From Gemmatimonadota bacterium (GTDB lineage: Bacteria; Gemmatimonadota; Gemmatimonadetes; Longimicrobiales; Gaopeijiaceae): a stretch of 49,439 bases of DNA. The notes beneath the pieces are model-generated. The model was not told the origin of the DNA and ran no database searches. It saw nothing but the letters and a program-made list of their open reading frames with translations. The stretch is taken from contig JAPPGI010000137.1 of NCBI GenBank assembly GCA_028874985.1, positions 1 through 49,439 of the forward strand, written 5' to 3'. Numbering within the stretch: the first letter of the stretch is position 1; every line of letters begins with the position of its first letter. Shown here piece after piece: positions 6,974 through 14,901 of this stretch. A program made the position numbers and the translations under genes.

Positions 6974-9124
6974 TCACCTCGGGAAAACGAACGACCTCAC
7001 CTGGACGGACTCGACGTCCATATCGTCGCGGTGGACGCCGGCAACCGCCGCCGAGTCGAAGTGGAAGACCGTAAGGGCCCTCGGCACGGACAGGCTGCAG
7101 ACGAACTCGCCCCTTTTCCCGAATCCCAGCCATTCGGTAGCGGTCGAACCCGGCTTGGCGTAGGTCCGGATCCATATTCGGCCCTGGGCGTCGATCTGGA
7201 TCTCCCTGACGGCCGGAAAGACGTCCTTTGCCGGAAACGCGTCCAAGCGCCTCCGACTGAGCGGGGAATCGCCGTTCCGCTTCAGCCAGGCGGCTCGGTA
7301 GGTCTCCATGTCCTCCTTGCGCACGGACAGGTCACCCGGATCCCAGCGAACGACCGACTCGAGTCGCCCTCTACGAAGCAGCCGAACCTCCGGCGAGCTG
7401 CCGTCCGAAGCGTACAACAGCTCGCCGTGGGTCGAAAAAACACCTTTCGCCTCGAACAGCGGACTACCCATCATCCTGGCCCTTCGATCGACCATACCCA
7501 GTTCCCCGTACGGCAGCGTCGCCAGCGTGTCGAGCAGCGTGCCGTTCCAGTCGTAGCGGAGGACCTGCAGGAACTGCGCCGCCAACTCCGTTTCGAACGA
7601 TCGCACATCGTGGTTGCCGATGGCTATCGAGTGCCGCCCGAGCACACCCACTCGGCCGGTGGGATTGACCGGGGGCGGCCGGAGCCTGAAGCTCCTGCCG
7701 TGAGACCCGTCCGGGCCGAATAGCACCAGTCGCCCCAGGTGCCAATCCCACACAACGATGGAGTCGCCGGCGGCAAAGTCGAGTTCGATCGCATCCATGA
7801 ACTCGCCGGGGCCTTCTCCCCGTCGGCCAACGGATCGGAGAAACTCACCAGCCCGACCGAACATCAACAGCTCCTGGGAGCCCCGGTTCAGCACCACGAT
7901 GCGACCGTCCTCCATCCGGTCGAGGTCCTCGATCCGGTAGAGCGTCCATTCGTCCGAGCTTGCGGAGGCGATGCGTACGTAGGGTACTTCGGCCAACGGA
8001 CACACCGTGCCGGCGTCCCGGCCGGCGACATCGCTCGTGGTGATTCGAATCCCGGCGCTGTCCGCCACGCTCGACACGACCTGGCGGCCCCGGGGTCTGT
8101 CGAGCCCACCGCGGACCCAGGCCCTCCAAGCCTCGATGTCCGCCCCATGGTCCTCGCCGCTCACGGTTCTCAGGAAGGCCACGGCCGGTTCTCGAGTGGG
8201 CTCGTGCGCGGCTCCGGCGTGCGCGAGGAGCAGGTCGGGGCTCTCGCGAACCATCTGTTGCCCGAACTCCGGGTCAACGCCCGTGGCGACCAGGACTTCC
8301 AGAAGATCTCCGAACGCGAACGGATTCGTCCCCCCGAAGAGCGCCAGCACATGGGCGCGGGCCCCGGACCAATCGACGGGATCCCTGTCCCTCGTGATCA
8401 GCCCCTCGAGCATTCCCTGGGCCGCTGTGCGGACTCGCGTCCCGGAATCGATCAGCGAGCCTGCCAGAGCGTGCCAGGACGTGTCGTCGCCAATGAAGTT
8501 GCCGAGCACGAGTGTGGCGACCGCCCGAGCCGACGACGACGAGTCCCTGGCGAGCACCTCGTGGGCGAGGCGGCGATCCCGCGTTCCGGCGGCGCTGTCA
8601 ACGAGATCCCACACCAGGTCGAGAGTCTCGGGATCGGCGCCCATGCGTTCTGCCAGACGCCGCGGGCCATTGAAGATTCTCCTGAAGAAGCCACCCCTCG
8701 CCGGAAGCGTGCGCGCCGCCGCTGCAAGCGTGCGCACGTCCTCGCCCACGATTGCCTTCAGCTTCTCCCAGTTTTCCGGCAGACTGACCGTTTCACTTCC
8801 TGCCGGGCGGTACCGGACGCCGACGCTGTCCTCCACCCCGACCACCACCGTGTACCGCTCACTGTCGGCCGATCGTCCCCCCACGTAGAGGAACGCAGCC
8901 GCATCGGCGAATCCGAGGTCCTGCTTCATCACGGCGGCGCAGGCGTGGAATGGCCGGCCGGGGTCGAGCTCCCGGACGGCGTCGAACAGCTCTTGAGCGT
9001 CCCACCGCTGCAAACCGATGAATTCGACCGGTCCCCAGGGCCCTTGAATGACCTGGCCGGCCACTTGCGATTCCGTCGCCAGGAGCAGCATGACCGCGCC
9101 AGCCAATGCACGCACGATCTTCAT
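6974..9124 (-). CDS. Secreted HEAT-like / 6-bladed beta-propeller protein
   Basis: 716 residues from the ATG at 9124 (a GTG four codons earlier is possible). Residues 1-23 are a signal peptide ending in VAG. Residues about 120-340 are helical and repeat-like (HEAT-style). Residues about 360-716 form a predicted 6-bladed beta-propeller with blade motifs such as EDGRIVVLNRGSQELLMFG and SVGRRGEGPGEF, typical of abundant periplasmic or secreted proteins in Gemmatimonadota. Probable function is binding or recognition; no catalytic motif is seen. A shorter, frameshifted propeller gene lies at 43675-44638. Confidence 0.72.
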   Translation of the reverse strand: MKIVRALAGAVMLLLATESQVAGQVIQGPWGPVEFIGLQRWDAQELFDAVRELDPGRPFHACAAVMKQDLGFADAAAFLYVGGRSADSERYTVVVGVEDSVGVRYRPAGSETVSLPENWEKLKAIVGEDVRTLAAAARTLPARGGFFRRIFNGPRRLAERMGADPETLDLVWDLVDSAAGTRDRRLAHEVLARDSSSSARAVATLVLGNFIGDDTSWHALAGSLIDSGTRVRTAAQGMLEGLITRDRDPVDWSGARAHVLALFGGTNPFAFGDLLEVLVATGVDPEFGQQMVRESPDLLLAHAGAAHEPTREPAVAFLRTVSGEDHGADIEAWRAWVRGGLDRPRGRQVVSSVADSAGIRITTSDVAGRDAGTVCPLAEVPYVRIASASSDEWTLYRIEDLDRMEDGRIVVLNRGSQELLMFGRAGEFLRSVGRRGEGPGEFMDAIELDFAAGDSIVVWDWHLGRLVLFGPDGSHGRSFRLRPPPVNPTGRVGVLGRHSIAIGNHDVRSFETELAAQFLQVLRYDWNGTLLDTLATLPYGELGMVDRRARMMGSPLFEAKGVFSTHGELLYASDGSSPEVRLLRRGRLESVVRWDPGDLSVRKEDMETYRAAWLKRNGDSPLSRRRLDAFPAKDVFPAVREIQIDAQGRIWIRTYAKPGSTATEWLGFGKRGEFVCSLSVPRALTVFHFDSAAVAGVHRDDMDVESVQVRSFVFPR

Positions 9125-9377
9125 GTGATCTCGCACCTTTCCGGGTCGGTGTGTCGGTCGCTGTCTTCGGTTCCCTGTCGCCGCGGAGGCGGGGATTCCC
9201 CATCATCGCGGGACCCGCGTCTCGGCGCAACCGGGGATTCGCGGGCGTTTCGCGCGGCGCTTTCGTCCCTTCCTTCCGCGCGGACCCCGCGCGCCGCCAA
9301 CTCGCCGCGCGCTGATCGAGCCCCACACCACCTGCGCCGGCCCAATGGTCGCGCTGTGATTCCGGCCTCTTCCGCCG

Positions 9378-9383
9378 TAGATT
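9378..9383 (+). promoter_or_regulatory. Candidate -10 box for the A1/A2 lipoprotein operon
   Basis: TAGATT at 9378-9383, the same hexamer as upstream of the VanZ-like gene, about 40 bases before the 19-codon ORF at 9424. No convincing -35 hexamer is visible. The rest of the 9137-9423 interval shows no gene. Confidence 0.35.
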
Positions 9384-9423
9384 GGTTTCCCGCACCGCAG
9401 CACGAACGCAGGGAGGCAACCTC

Positions 9424-9483
9424 ATGATCCGGGCCCCGCTCCACCCACCCGCTCCTCCCCGTCAGGGCCCGCCGGACGAATGA
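9424..9483 (+). CDS. 19-residue upstream ORF translationally coupled to lipoprotein A1
   Basis: A strong ribosome-binding site (AGGGAGGCAACCTC) precedes the ATG at 9424. The 19-codon frame is Pro-rich (starts MIRAPLHPP, ends GPPDE) and stops at TGA 9481-9483, which overlaps the ATG of A1 (9480-9482). A1 itself has no ribosome-binding site, so ribosomes finishing this ORF probably restart on A1. It may be a leader peptide or simply a coupling device. Confidence 0.45.
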   Translation: MIRAPLHPPAPPRQGPPDE

Positions 9484-10799
9484 GGCGGTTTCCACCCCTT
9501 CTCCTGCTGCTCGCATGTGAGCCGCCCCCGGAGCCGGAGCCGCCGTTCGCCTGCGCCCCCGCCCCCGAGCTGACGGTCTTCGTCGGCGAGTGGGCCCAGG
9601 GAGATCTGTGTTTCGAGGACCCCGAGGGCGCCGAGCTTGCGATCCACCTCGCCCTCACGAACGATCGCCCTCTCGCCCAGGTGCAGGTTTGGGACGCAGA
9701 GGAAATCCGGGTGCTGGGCCGGTGGCCGGACACCACGACGGTCATCGTGACGGCCATCGACCCGGACAGCCTGAAGGCCACCCTGAATGTGCCCGTGCTC
9801 GTCCCGAACCGCGCTCCGGCCGGGTCGCTCGATGATGTCGACGTGCACGCCCGCTTCGGCGCCACGATCAATCTCTCCGACCACTTCTCGGATCCGGACG
9901 GGCAACCATTGTTCTACTCGGCATCCTCATCGGACCCGTCGGTCGTGGATGTCGCGGCATTGTCCGACAGTCTGCTCAGGATCGAGAATTCGGGCGGCCA
10001 GGGTTCAGCGGAGATTTCCGTGACCGCCTCCGACGGTGAAGAGAGCGTGACCGCGGCATTCGAGGCCACAGTCGTGCCGTCCGAACTGGTGCTGTCCGAC
10101 GACTTCGACTCCGACGAATCGCTCGACGACTGGGCGCTCGGCCGAAAGGCCCGGGCGGAGATCGAGGACGGGTATTTCGTCCTGACGGCCGACTCGACCG
10201 ACTACTACGGCCAGGCCTGGCAGGGATTCCACGGCACGGCGAGCGAGTGGATCGTGGACATCACGCTGCGGACGACCGACGCGGATGCGCAGGCCGGGTT
10301 CGTGGTCTCCACGGGGGTACGCCCCATCTGGAGCTATCAGTTCCTGCTGGGCGAGGCGAATATCGCGGAGATAGGGGACGTCAACTGGCTCTTCGGCTGG
10401 TGGCACGTGAACCGGGGATGGGTGACGCGTTCCTGGGCATATGGCACGTCCAGCCACATTCGCGACTTCACCGACGTCGAGGTCTCGCTCTCCATGACGG
10501 AGACCGGTGTTCGCGCCACCGTTGACGGCAAGCTCCTCTTCGAGCAAAGCAGCGTCGACCATCTGCCGCGGAGGGGAGTCGGCCTCACCCTCGTGACCCG
10601 GCCCGAGCATGAGGGGGGCGTGGCTTCGAGCATGAACCGGGTGCAGGTCATCACCCCGGAGTTGACCGTGGACAGCCTCCTTCACGCACACCTCCGGCCC
10701 GACATCGCTCCCGGGCATCCCACGCGCCGGTGGAACGCCCTTCCCACGAACCGCACCTCACGGCGAGACCGTTCGATCGGAAGGCCGGGCGCCGAATGA
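9480..10799 (+). CDS. Lipoprotein A1: Ig-like, cadherin-like and concanavalin-like domains
   Basis: 439 residues. The signal peptide is very short, with lipobox LLAC and the lipidated Cys at residue 13. Cys25 and Cys44 probably form a disulphide in an N-terminal beta domain (motif LCFEDPEG). Residues about 118-200 are a cadherin-like (CADG) domain with FSDPDGQPL and ISVTASDGEESV, where DPDG can bind calcium. Residues about 205-385 form a concanavalin/LamG-like sandwich beginning DDFDSDESLDDW. The last 50 residues are an Arg-rich tail without homology to A3 or A4. The TGA stop overlaps the ATG of A2. It is one of four paralogues here; the likely role is outer-surface binding of glycans or neighbouring proteins. 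Confidence 0.8.
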   Translation: MRRFPPLLLLLACEPPPEPEPPFACAPAPELTVFVGEWAQGDLCFEDPEGAELAIHLALTNDRPLAQVQVWDAEEIRVLGRWPDTTTVIVTAIDPDSLKATLNVPVLVPNRAPAGSLDDVDVHARFGATINLSDHFSDPDGQPLFYSASSSDPSVVDVAALSDSLLRIENSGGQGSAEISVTASDGEESVTAAFEATVVPSELVLSDDFDSDESLDDWALGRKARAEIEDGYFVLTADSTDYYGQAWQGFHGTASEWIVDITLRTTDADAQAGFVVSTGVRPIWSYQFLLGEANIAEIGDVNWLFGWWHVNRGWVTRSWAYGTSSHIRDFTDVEVSLSMTETGVRATVDGKLLFEQSSVDHLPRRGVGLTLVTRPEHEGGVASSMNRVQVITPELTVDSLLHAHLRPDIAPGHPTRRWNALPTNRTSRRDRSIGRPGAE

Positions 10800-12397
10800 G
10801 ACGACTGATACCTCTTGTCTTCCTGCTCGCGTGTGAACAGCAGCCACCGTTCGTATGCGGCCCCGTCCCCGAGTTGACGGCCCTCGTCGGTGAGTGGGCC
10901 GAAGCGGATCTGTGCTTCGAGGACCCCGAGGGTGCCGAACTCGACCTCTCCAGTTTCGTCTACGATACGATCCCGCTCGCGCTGGTGCAGCTCACCCGCC
11001 AGGGCAACATCCGGGTACTGGGCCGGTGGCCGGGCGCCACAGTGGTCTCCGTCACCGCCACGGACCCGGACGGCCTTACTGCGGAGATGCGGGTGCCTGT
11101 GCTCGTCCCGAACCGCCTGCCCGCCGGGTCGCTGGGTGACGTCGAGATTCCCGCCCGCTTTCGGGAGACGATCCATCTCGCGGACCACTTCTCGGACCCG
11201 GACGGGCAGCCGCTGTATTTCCAGGCGTCCTCCTCAGCCCCATCGGTCGTTCGTGCCCTCATTTTGTCGGACAGTCTGCTCAGCCTCACACCGCTGGAGG
11301 GCGACGGCTCGGCACGGATTTCCGTGACCGTCTCCGATGGTGTGGACAGCGTGACCACGACGTTCGAGGCCACGATCGTGCGCCCTGTGCCGGTCCTCTC
11401 CGACGAGTTCGACTCCTCCGCGTCGCTCGACGACTGGAGCCTCACCGACTACGCGCGCGCCAGGATCGAGGACGGGTACTTCGTCCTGACGGCCGACTCG
11501 GCCGACTACAACGGTCTGGCCGGTCGGGATTTCGGGGGCGGAGCGACGGACTGGCTCATCGACATCACTCTGCGGACGACCGACGCGGATGCGCAGGCGG
11601 GGTTCCTGGTCTCCACGGGAGTCTTCCCGGTTGGGGCCTATATGTTCCTCCTGGGCGAGGCGGACATCCCCGGGTATCCCCCTGTGAACTGGGTCTTCTC
11701 CTGGTGGGACTCAGGGACCGGACGTTGGCTGAGGGACCATTGGGCATACGGGAAATCCGGCCACATTCGGGACTTCGTCGACATGGAGGTCTCGCTCCTG
11801 ATGACGCGGAGCGGTGTTCACGCCACCGTGGACGGCAAACTCCTCTTCGAGCACGGCAGGGCACCATTCCTGATACCGAGAGCCACCGGTCTCTTTCTCG
11901 TGACCCGGCCTGAGTTCGAAGATGACGTGGCTTCGAGCATGAACCGCGTGCAGTTCGTCGCCCGCGGATTCGCCGAAAACAGCGGCCGGCGCAATGTAAG
12001 CTCCGGCCCCTTCCCGCCGTATAGTTCCTTCTCTCCGGACTGCTGCACCACCGACAGGAGCGAAGGCTCATGCCTCCCATTCCCTCACATCCGGCCTTTC
12101 GATCCCGCCGCGGCGCACCGCGACGTCTTCTCCGCGTCCATCTCCGCCGGCCGGCCGGGCTCCTGGTCGCCTTTGGCGCCGTCCTTCTCGCCGGCTGCAT
12201 CGACTCGATCGATCCCGACGAGTTCCGCATCGTCGGCTACATTCCTCCCGGAGTCCTCGCGGGTGGCGACCTCGAACCCCAGATCCCCGACTCGGCGACC
12301 GTGCGGGTCCCGATACGGATCAGGATCTGGACATTTCACTGGTGCGCCGCCGACGCCGGCGTCGAGGTATCCGAGTACGGTGGCTCGGCGGTGGTGA
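10796..12397 (+). CDS. Lipoprotein A2, run-on C-terminus overlapping the next gene
   Basis: Starts at ATG 10796, overlapping the stop of A1 (ATGA), so translation is coupled. Lipobox LLAC with Cys13. Same three-domain build as A1: Cys-containing N-terminal domain (LCFEDPEG), cadherin-like domain (FSDPDGQPL, ISVTVSDG) and concanavalin-like domain (DDWSLTDYARARIEDGY). Homology to A1/A3/A4 ends near 11960 (MNRVQF). The open frame then continues to 12397 because it misses the expected stop, running 328 bases into the lipoprotein gene at 12070 in another frame. The run-on is Ser/Pro-rich and noncoding in character. A one-base shift near 11995 would bring a TAA into frame, so a lost stop or a sequence error is likely; the functional protein may end near 12000. 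Confidence 0.72.
   Translation: MRRLIPLVFLLACEQQPPFVCGPVPELTALVGEWAEADLCFEDPEGAELDLSSFVYDTIPLALVQLTRQGNIRVLGRWPGATVVSVTATDPDGLTAEMRVPVLVPNRLPAGSLGDVEIPARFRETIHLADHFSDPDGQPLYFQASSSAPSVVRALILSDSLLSLTPLEGDGSARISVTVSDGVDSVTTTFEATIVRPVPVLSDEFDSSASLDDWSLTDYARARIEDGYFVLTADSADYNGLAGRDFGGGATDWLIDITLRTTDADAQAGFLVSTGVFPVGAYMFLLGEADIPGYPPVNWVFSWWDSGTGRWLRDHWAYGKSGHIRDFVDMEVSLLMTRSGVHATVDGKLLFEHGRAPFLIPRATGLFLVTRPEFEDDVASSMNRVQFVARGFAENSGRRNVSSGPFPPYSSFSPDCCTTDRSEGSCLPFPHIRPFDPAAAHRDVFSASISAGRPGSWSPLAPSFSPAASTRSIPTSSASSATFLPESSRVATSNPRSPTRRPCGSRYGSGSGHFTGAPPTPASRYPSTVARRW
12020..12025 (+). promoter_or_regulatory. Candidate -10 box for the 12070 lipoprotein gene
   Basis: TATAGT in the context CCCGCCGTATAGTTCC, close in form to the element before A1 (TTCCGCCGTAGATT). 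It lies 45 bases before the ATG at 12070, inside the run-on part of A2. No -35 box is obvious. Confidence 0.35.
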
Positions 12398-12585
12398 CTC
12401 CATACATCGCCACGCTCCAACAGGGCTGCACGGAGACCGACAAGCCCATCGAGCACTCGGCGGAAGTGGTCTTCCTGTATTCGCGACCCTCGGAGATCGT
12501 GCTGCGGTACAGCACGGTGGAGGGCGGGACCTGGAAGGCGAACGGGACCAGGGTGTATGGCGTGACGGTCTCGCCGCCGGGCTGA
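12070..12585 (+). CDS. Lipoprotein of unknown function
   Basis: 171 residues. An Arg-rich N-region is followed by a hydrophobic stretch and lipobox LLAGC (Cys about 43); an AGGAG box lies ten bases before the ATG. The mature part is predicted beta-rich with three further Cys residues (FHWCAAD, QQGCTE) and no recognised family. Homologues with the phrase VSEYGGSAVVTPYIA were not recalled. Its TGA stop abuts the TCA (stop) of the convergent B1 gene in the palindrome TGATCA, leaving zero bases between them. Confidence 0.65.
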   Translation: MPPIPSHPAFRSRRGAPRRLLRVHLRRPAGLLVAFGAVLLAGCIDSIDPDEFRIVGYIPPGVLAGGDLEPQIPDSATVRVPIRIRIWTFHWCAADAGVEVSEYGGSAVVTPYIATLQQGCTETDKPIEHSAEVVFLYSRPSEIVLRYSTVEGGTWKANGTRVYGVTVSPPG

Positions 12586-13422
12586 TCACCGCTCCAGGCG
12601 TATCCGCGTCGGCCCCTTTACGGCCATGTCCATCGAGCCCATCCCTCCCATGGACATGGTCCCCGCCACGTCCCGTTCGTACTCCGCCCGGGCCACCAGC
12701 CGGCGCTCGGGGTCCCAGAGGACATGACCGTCCGTGGAACCCCTGGAACTCTGTGTGACCGACATCCCTCCCTCTTCGAAGGTGCTTTCGACGACGACTT
12801 CGTTGGCCACCGCGATGTGCACGAGGTTCCGGCCGTCGACCACGGTGTCGCCCAGGAGTGTGTAGGTGCCGATCGCCGTCGTGGAGGTGGACGCCCCCAT
12901 CGATTCGTTGAGCGAAGCCACCGTGTCGACCCACGTCGCTCCCGGATCCGCGTCGCCCGGGGGCATGCGCGAGAAGAGGATGTAGGCCAGCGCCGGGAAC
13001 GAGGACACCTGCGCCACGGCGCCCGAGAGTTCCGGGAACGACACGAGCTCTTCGACGCCGGTCCGGCCGACCACCACTTCGAGGTCTCCGCTCAGGTCGT
13101 CCGGGCCCGCGGTCTGCGTTCCCATCATCGGATGCGCCATCGAACCGTCGAAGGCCTCGACGGTGCCGACGACACGCACGCCGCCGGGGTCGGGCCGGAA
13201 GGCCAGGGCGATCGTCACGGAACCCTCTCCGGTGATTTCAGTGCCCCCGAACGGCGATTGCACCTCGATCGACATGGTGTCGGCAATGTGGTAGACGGCG
13301 CTCGGCGGCGACGGAACCCCGTACGTGAGGGTATCGGCGGGAGTCGGGCCGCCGGGTCCGCCACAGCCGGCCGCGGCCACGGCAACGGCCGCGCTGATCG
13401 CCGACATGTCTCTTCTGATCAT
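12586..13422 (-). CDS. Lipoprotein B1 (B family)
   Basis: 278 residues from ATG 13422, chosen for the ribosome-binding site CTGGAGAAACA just upstream; the frame stays open 25 codons further. Lipobox AAAGC. Family B hallmarks, shared with B2 and B3 in this window: YGVPSPPSAVYHIADTMSIE near the mature N-terminus, a central strand-rich section around VGRTGVEELVSFPELSG, GATWVDTV, YTLLGDTVVDGRNLVHIAV, and a C-terminal LWDPERRLVARAEYERDV ending TRIRLER. No known domain is recognised; the build suggests a beta-barrel-like or sandwich lipid- or ligand-binding fold. It is convergent with the 12070 lipoprotein gene and divergent from A3. Confidence 0.7.
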   Translation of the reverse strand: MIRRDMSAISAAVAVAAAGCGGPGGPTPADTLTYGVPSPPSAVYHIADTMSIEVQSPFGGTEITGEGSVTIALAFRPDPGGVRVVGTVEAFDGSMAHPMMGTQTAGPDDLSGDLEVVVGRTGVEELVSFPELSGAVAQVSSFPALAYILFSRMPPGDADPGATWVDTVASLNESMGASTSTTAIGTYTLLGDTVVDGRNLVHIAVANEVVVESTFEEGGMSVTQSSRGSTDGHVLWDPERRLVARAEYERDVAGTMSMGGMGSMDMAVKGPTRIRLER

Positions 13423-13508
13423 TGTTTCTCCAGGAGTAGTGCGTTGGGGCTCCACTTCCCTTACCCGTCGGAGGCCGCATTGCGGCTCCGTCGACAACCC
13501 CCGGTCAG

Positions 13509-13538
13509 TTGCGGGAGCGGTCTTCCCGCTTCTATTCT
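13509..13538 (+). promoter_or_regulatory. Promoter of lipoprotein A3
   Basis: -35 box TTGCGG (13509-13514), 18-base spacer, -10 box TATTCT (13533-13538). Transcription would start near 13545, about 30 bases before the ATG at 13576. Confidence 0.5.
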
Positions 13539-13575
13539 ACCAGCCTTGACCGTCTCCCCACGAGTGGAGAATGAG

Positions 13576-14802
13576 ATGAGACGTTTCCTCCCGCTTGTCG
13601 GGGTGCTCGCTTGCGGTGACCCGAAGCCGCCGGTCGCCTGCGGGACCCTCGCTCCGATGAACGTCTTCGTCGCTACGTGGGAGACCGCCGAACCGTGCTT
13701 CGAAGACCCCGAGGGCGGCCTGCTCACCCTGGCCGCGACCAGCCTGAACCCCGACATCGCCGTGGCGCTCGCATTCGACACCGACGTCCGGATCCAGGGC
13801 GTATCGCCCGGCGCGACCACGGTGGAGATTACGGCAACCGACCCGGACGGGCTGGTCGCCACCCAGGATCTGGACGTGATCGTCCCGAATCGCCCGCCCG
13901 TCGAGGACCCGCCGCTGGACGACGTCAGGCTGCGGCTCGGCGCCGAGATGACGATCGACCTCGCGGAGCACTTCACCGATCCGGACGGACAGCCCCTGAC
14001 GTACACGGCCTCCTCGTCGGCCTCCTCGGTCGTGAACGTCGAACTCTCCGGCACGATGCTCACCCTCAAGGCGGCGAGGCTGCAAACGGGCACGGCGGAG
14101 ATCTCCGTGACCGCCAGCGACGGTGGACAGAGCGTGACCGCCACCTTCGCGGCAACCGTCGTGGCGCCGGTGCTCCTGATCTCGGACGATTTCGACTCGG
14201 ATGCGTCCCTCGACGACTGGGTGATGAGCGACTTCGCGAGCGCGGCGATCGAGGACGGCTACTTCGTCCTGACGACGGACTCCACGAACCGGTACGGCCT
14301 CGCGTACCGGACCCTGGGCGGCCAGGCCGGGGACCTGACCGTGGATATCGTGCTGCGGACGACCGACGAGGATGCGCAGGCCGGCTTCTGGATCTTCACC
14401 GGTCACAGCAGATACGAATTCTACGTCTTCGCACTCGGCGAAGAGGATCTCGGTGAACCCGGTACGGTCAACTGGACGTTCTCCTGGTACGACGGCATCG
14501 AGGGGAACCTCGTGAACGCCGACTGGTCGACCGGCGAGTCCGGCGACATAGCCGACTTCACCGACGTGGACATCTCGCTCTCGCTGTCGGAGGACGGCGT
14601 CCGCGCCACCGTCGACGGAAAACCGCTGTTCGAACACGGCCCGGAGCCGTACCTGCTGAACACCTTCGTCTCGTTCGCGCTGGCGACCCGGCCGGAGGGC
14701 CAGGCGAGCGGTGCGACGTCGTCGAGCATGAACCGGGTTCGGGTCACCGCGTGGGAGTTCGCCGGGAACGGCCGTCGCCGGACGCCCCGGCGGCCGAAGT
14801 AG
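13576..14802 (+). CDS. Lipoprotein A3: Ig-like, cadherin-like and concanavalin-like domains
   Basis: 408 residues from ATG 13576 (GTGGAGAATGAG upstream). Short signal peptide, lipobox VLAC, Cys13, followed by GDPKPPVAC. Two more Cys residues flank the N-terminal domain (PCFEDPEGG). The cadherin-like domain contains HFTDPDGQPLTYTASSS and ISVTASDGGQSVTATF; the C-terminal sandwich starts DDFDSDASLDDW and carries DGVRATVDGKPLFEHG. It ends in a basic tail (RRRTPRRPK). It is closest in start and layout to A4. Its stop lies in a small hairpin shared with the original stop of convergent B2. Confidence 0.8.
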   Translation: MRRFLPLVGVLACGDPKPPVACGTLAPMNVFVATWETAEPCFEDPEGGLLTLAATSLNPDIAVALAFDTDVRIQGVSPGATTVEITATDPDGLVATQDLDVIVPNRPPVEDPPLDDVRLRLGAEMTIDLAEHFTDPDGQPLTYTASSSASSVVNVELSGTMLTLKAARLQTGTAEISVTASDGGQSVTATFAATVVAPVLLISDDFDSDASLDDWVMSDFASAAIEDGYFVLTTDSTNRYGLAYRTLGGQAGDLTVDIVLRTTDEDAQAGFWIFTGHSRYEFYVFALGEEDLGEPGTVNWTFSWYDGIEGNLVNADWSTGESGDIADFTDVDISLSLSEDGVRATVDGKPLFEHGPEPYLLNTFVSFALATRPEGQASGATSSSMNRVRVTAWEFAGNGRRRTPRRPK

Positions 14803-14812
14803 GGCCTACTTC
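14796..14812. terminator. Small hairpin holding the stop codons of A3 and ancestral B2
   Basis: GAAGTAG-GGC-CTACTTC: a 7-bp perfect stem with a 3-base loop. The left arm contains the A3 TAG stop; the right arm is the TAG stop that ends the B2 reading frame if its internal amber codon is ignored. No T-run follows. A bidirectional terminator is possible but the stem is short. Confidence 0.35.
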
Positions 14813-14901
14813 ACCAGCCGGATCCGCACGACACCCGCCAGGGTCGTCCCCGTGGATGGCCGGTCCGGCGGGGTCACGGTTCCTTCCAGGGTCCGCTCGT
14901 A
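14806..14901 (-). pseudogene. Severed 3' end of lipoprotein B2 after an in-frame amber codon
   Basis: After the TAG at 14902-14904 the same frame continues for 31 codons to a second TAG at 14806-14808. It encodes YERTLEGTV...VVRIRLVK, which aligns with the C-terminus of B1 (YERDVAGTM...TRIRLER). The amber codon stands where B1 has Glu, so a GAG-to-TAG change is the simplest explanation. Confidence 0.7.
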
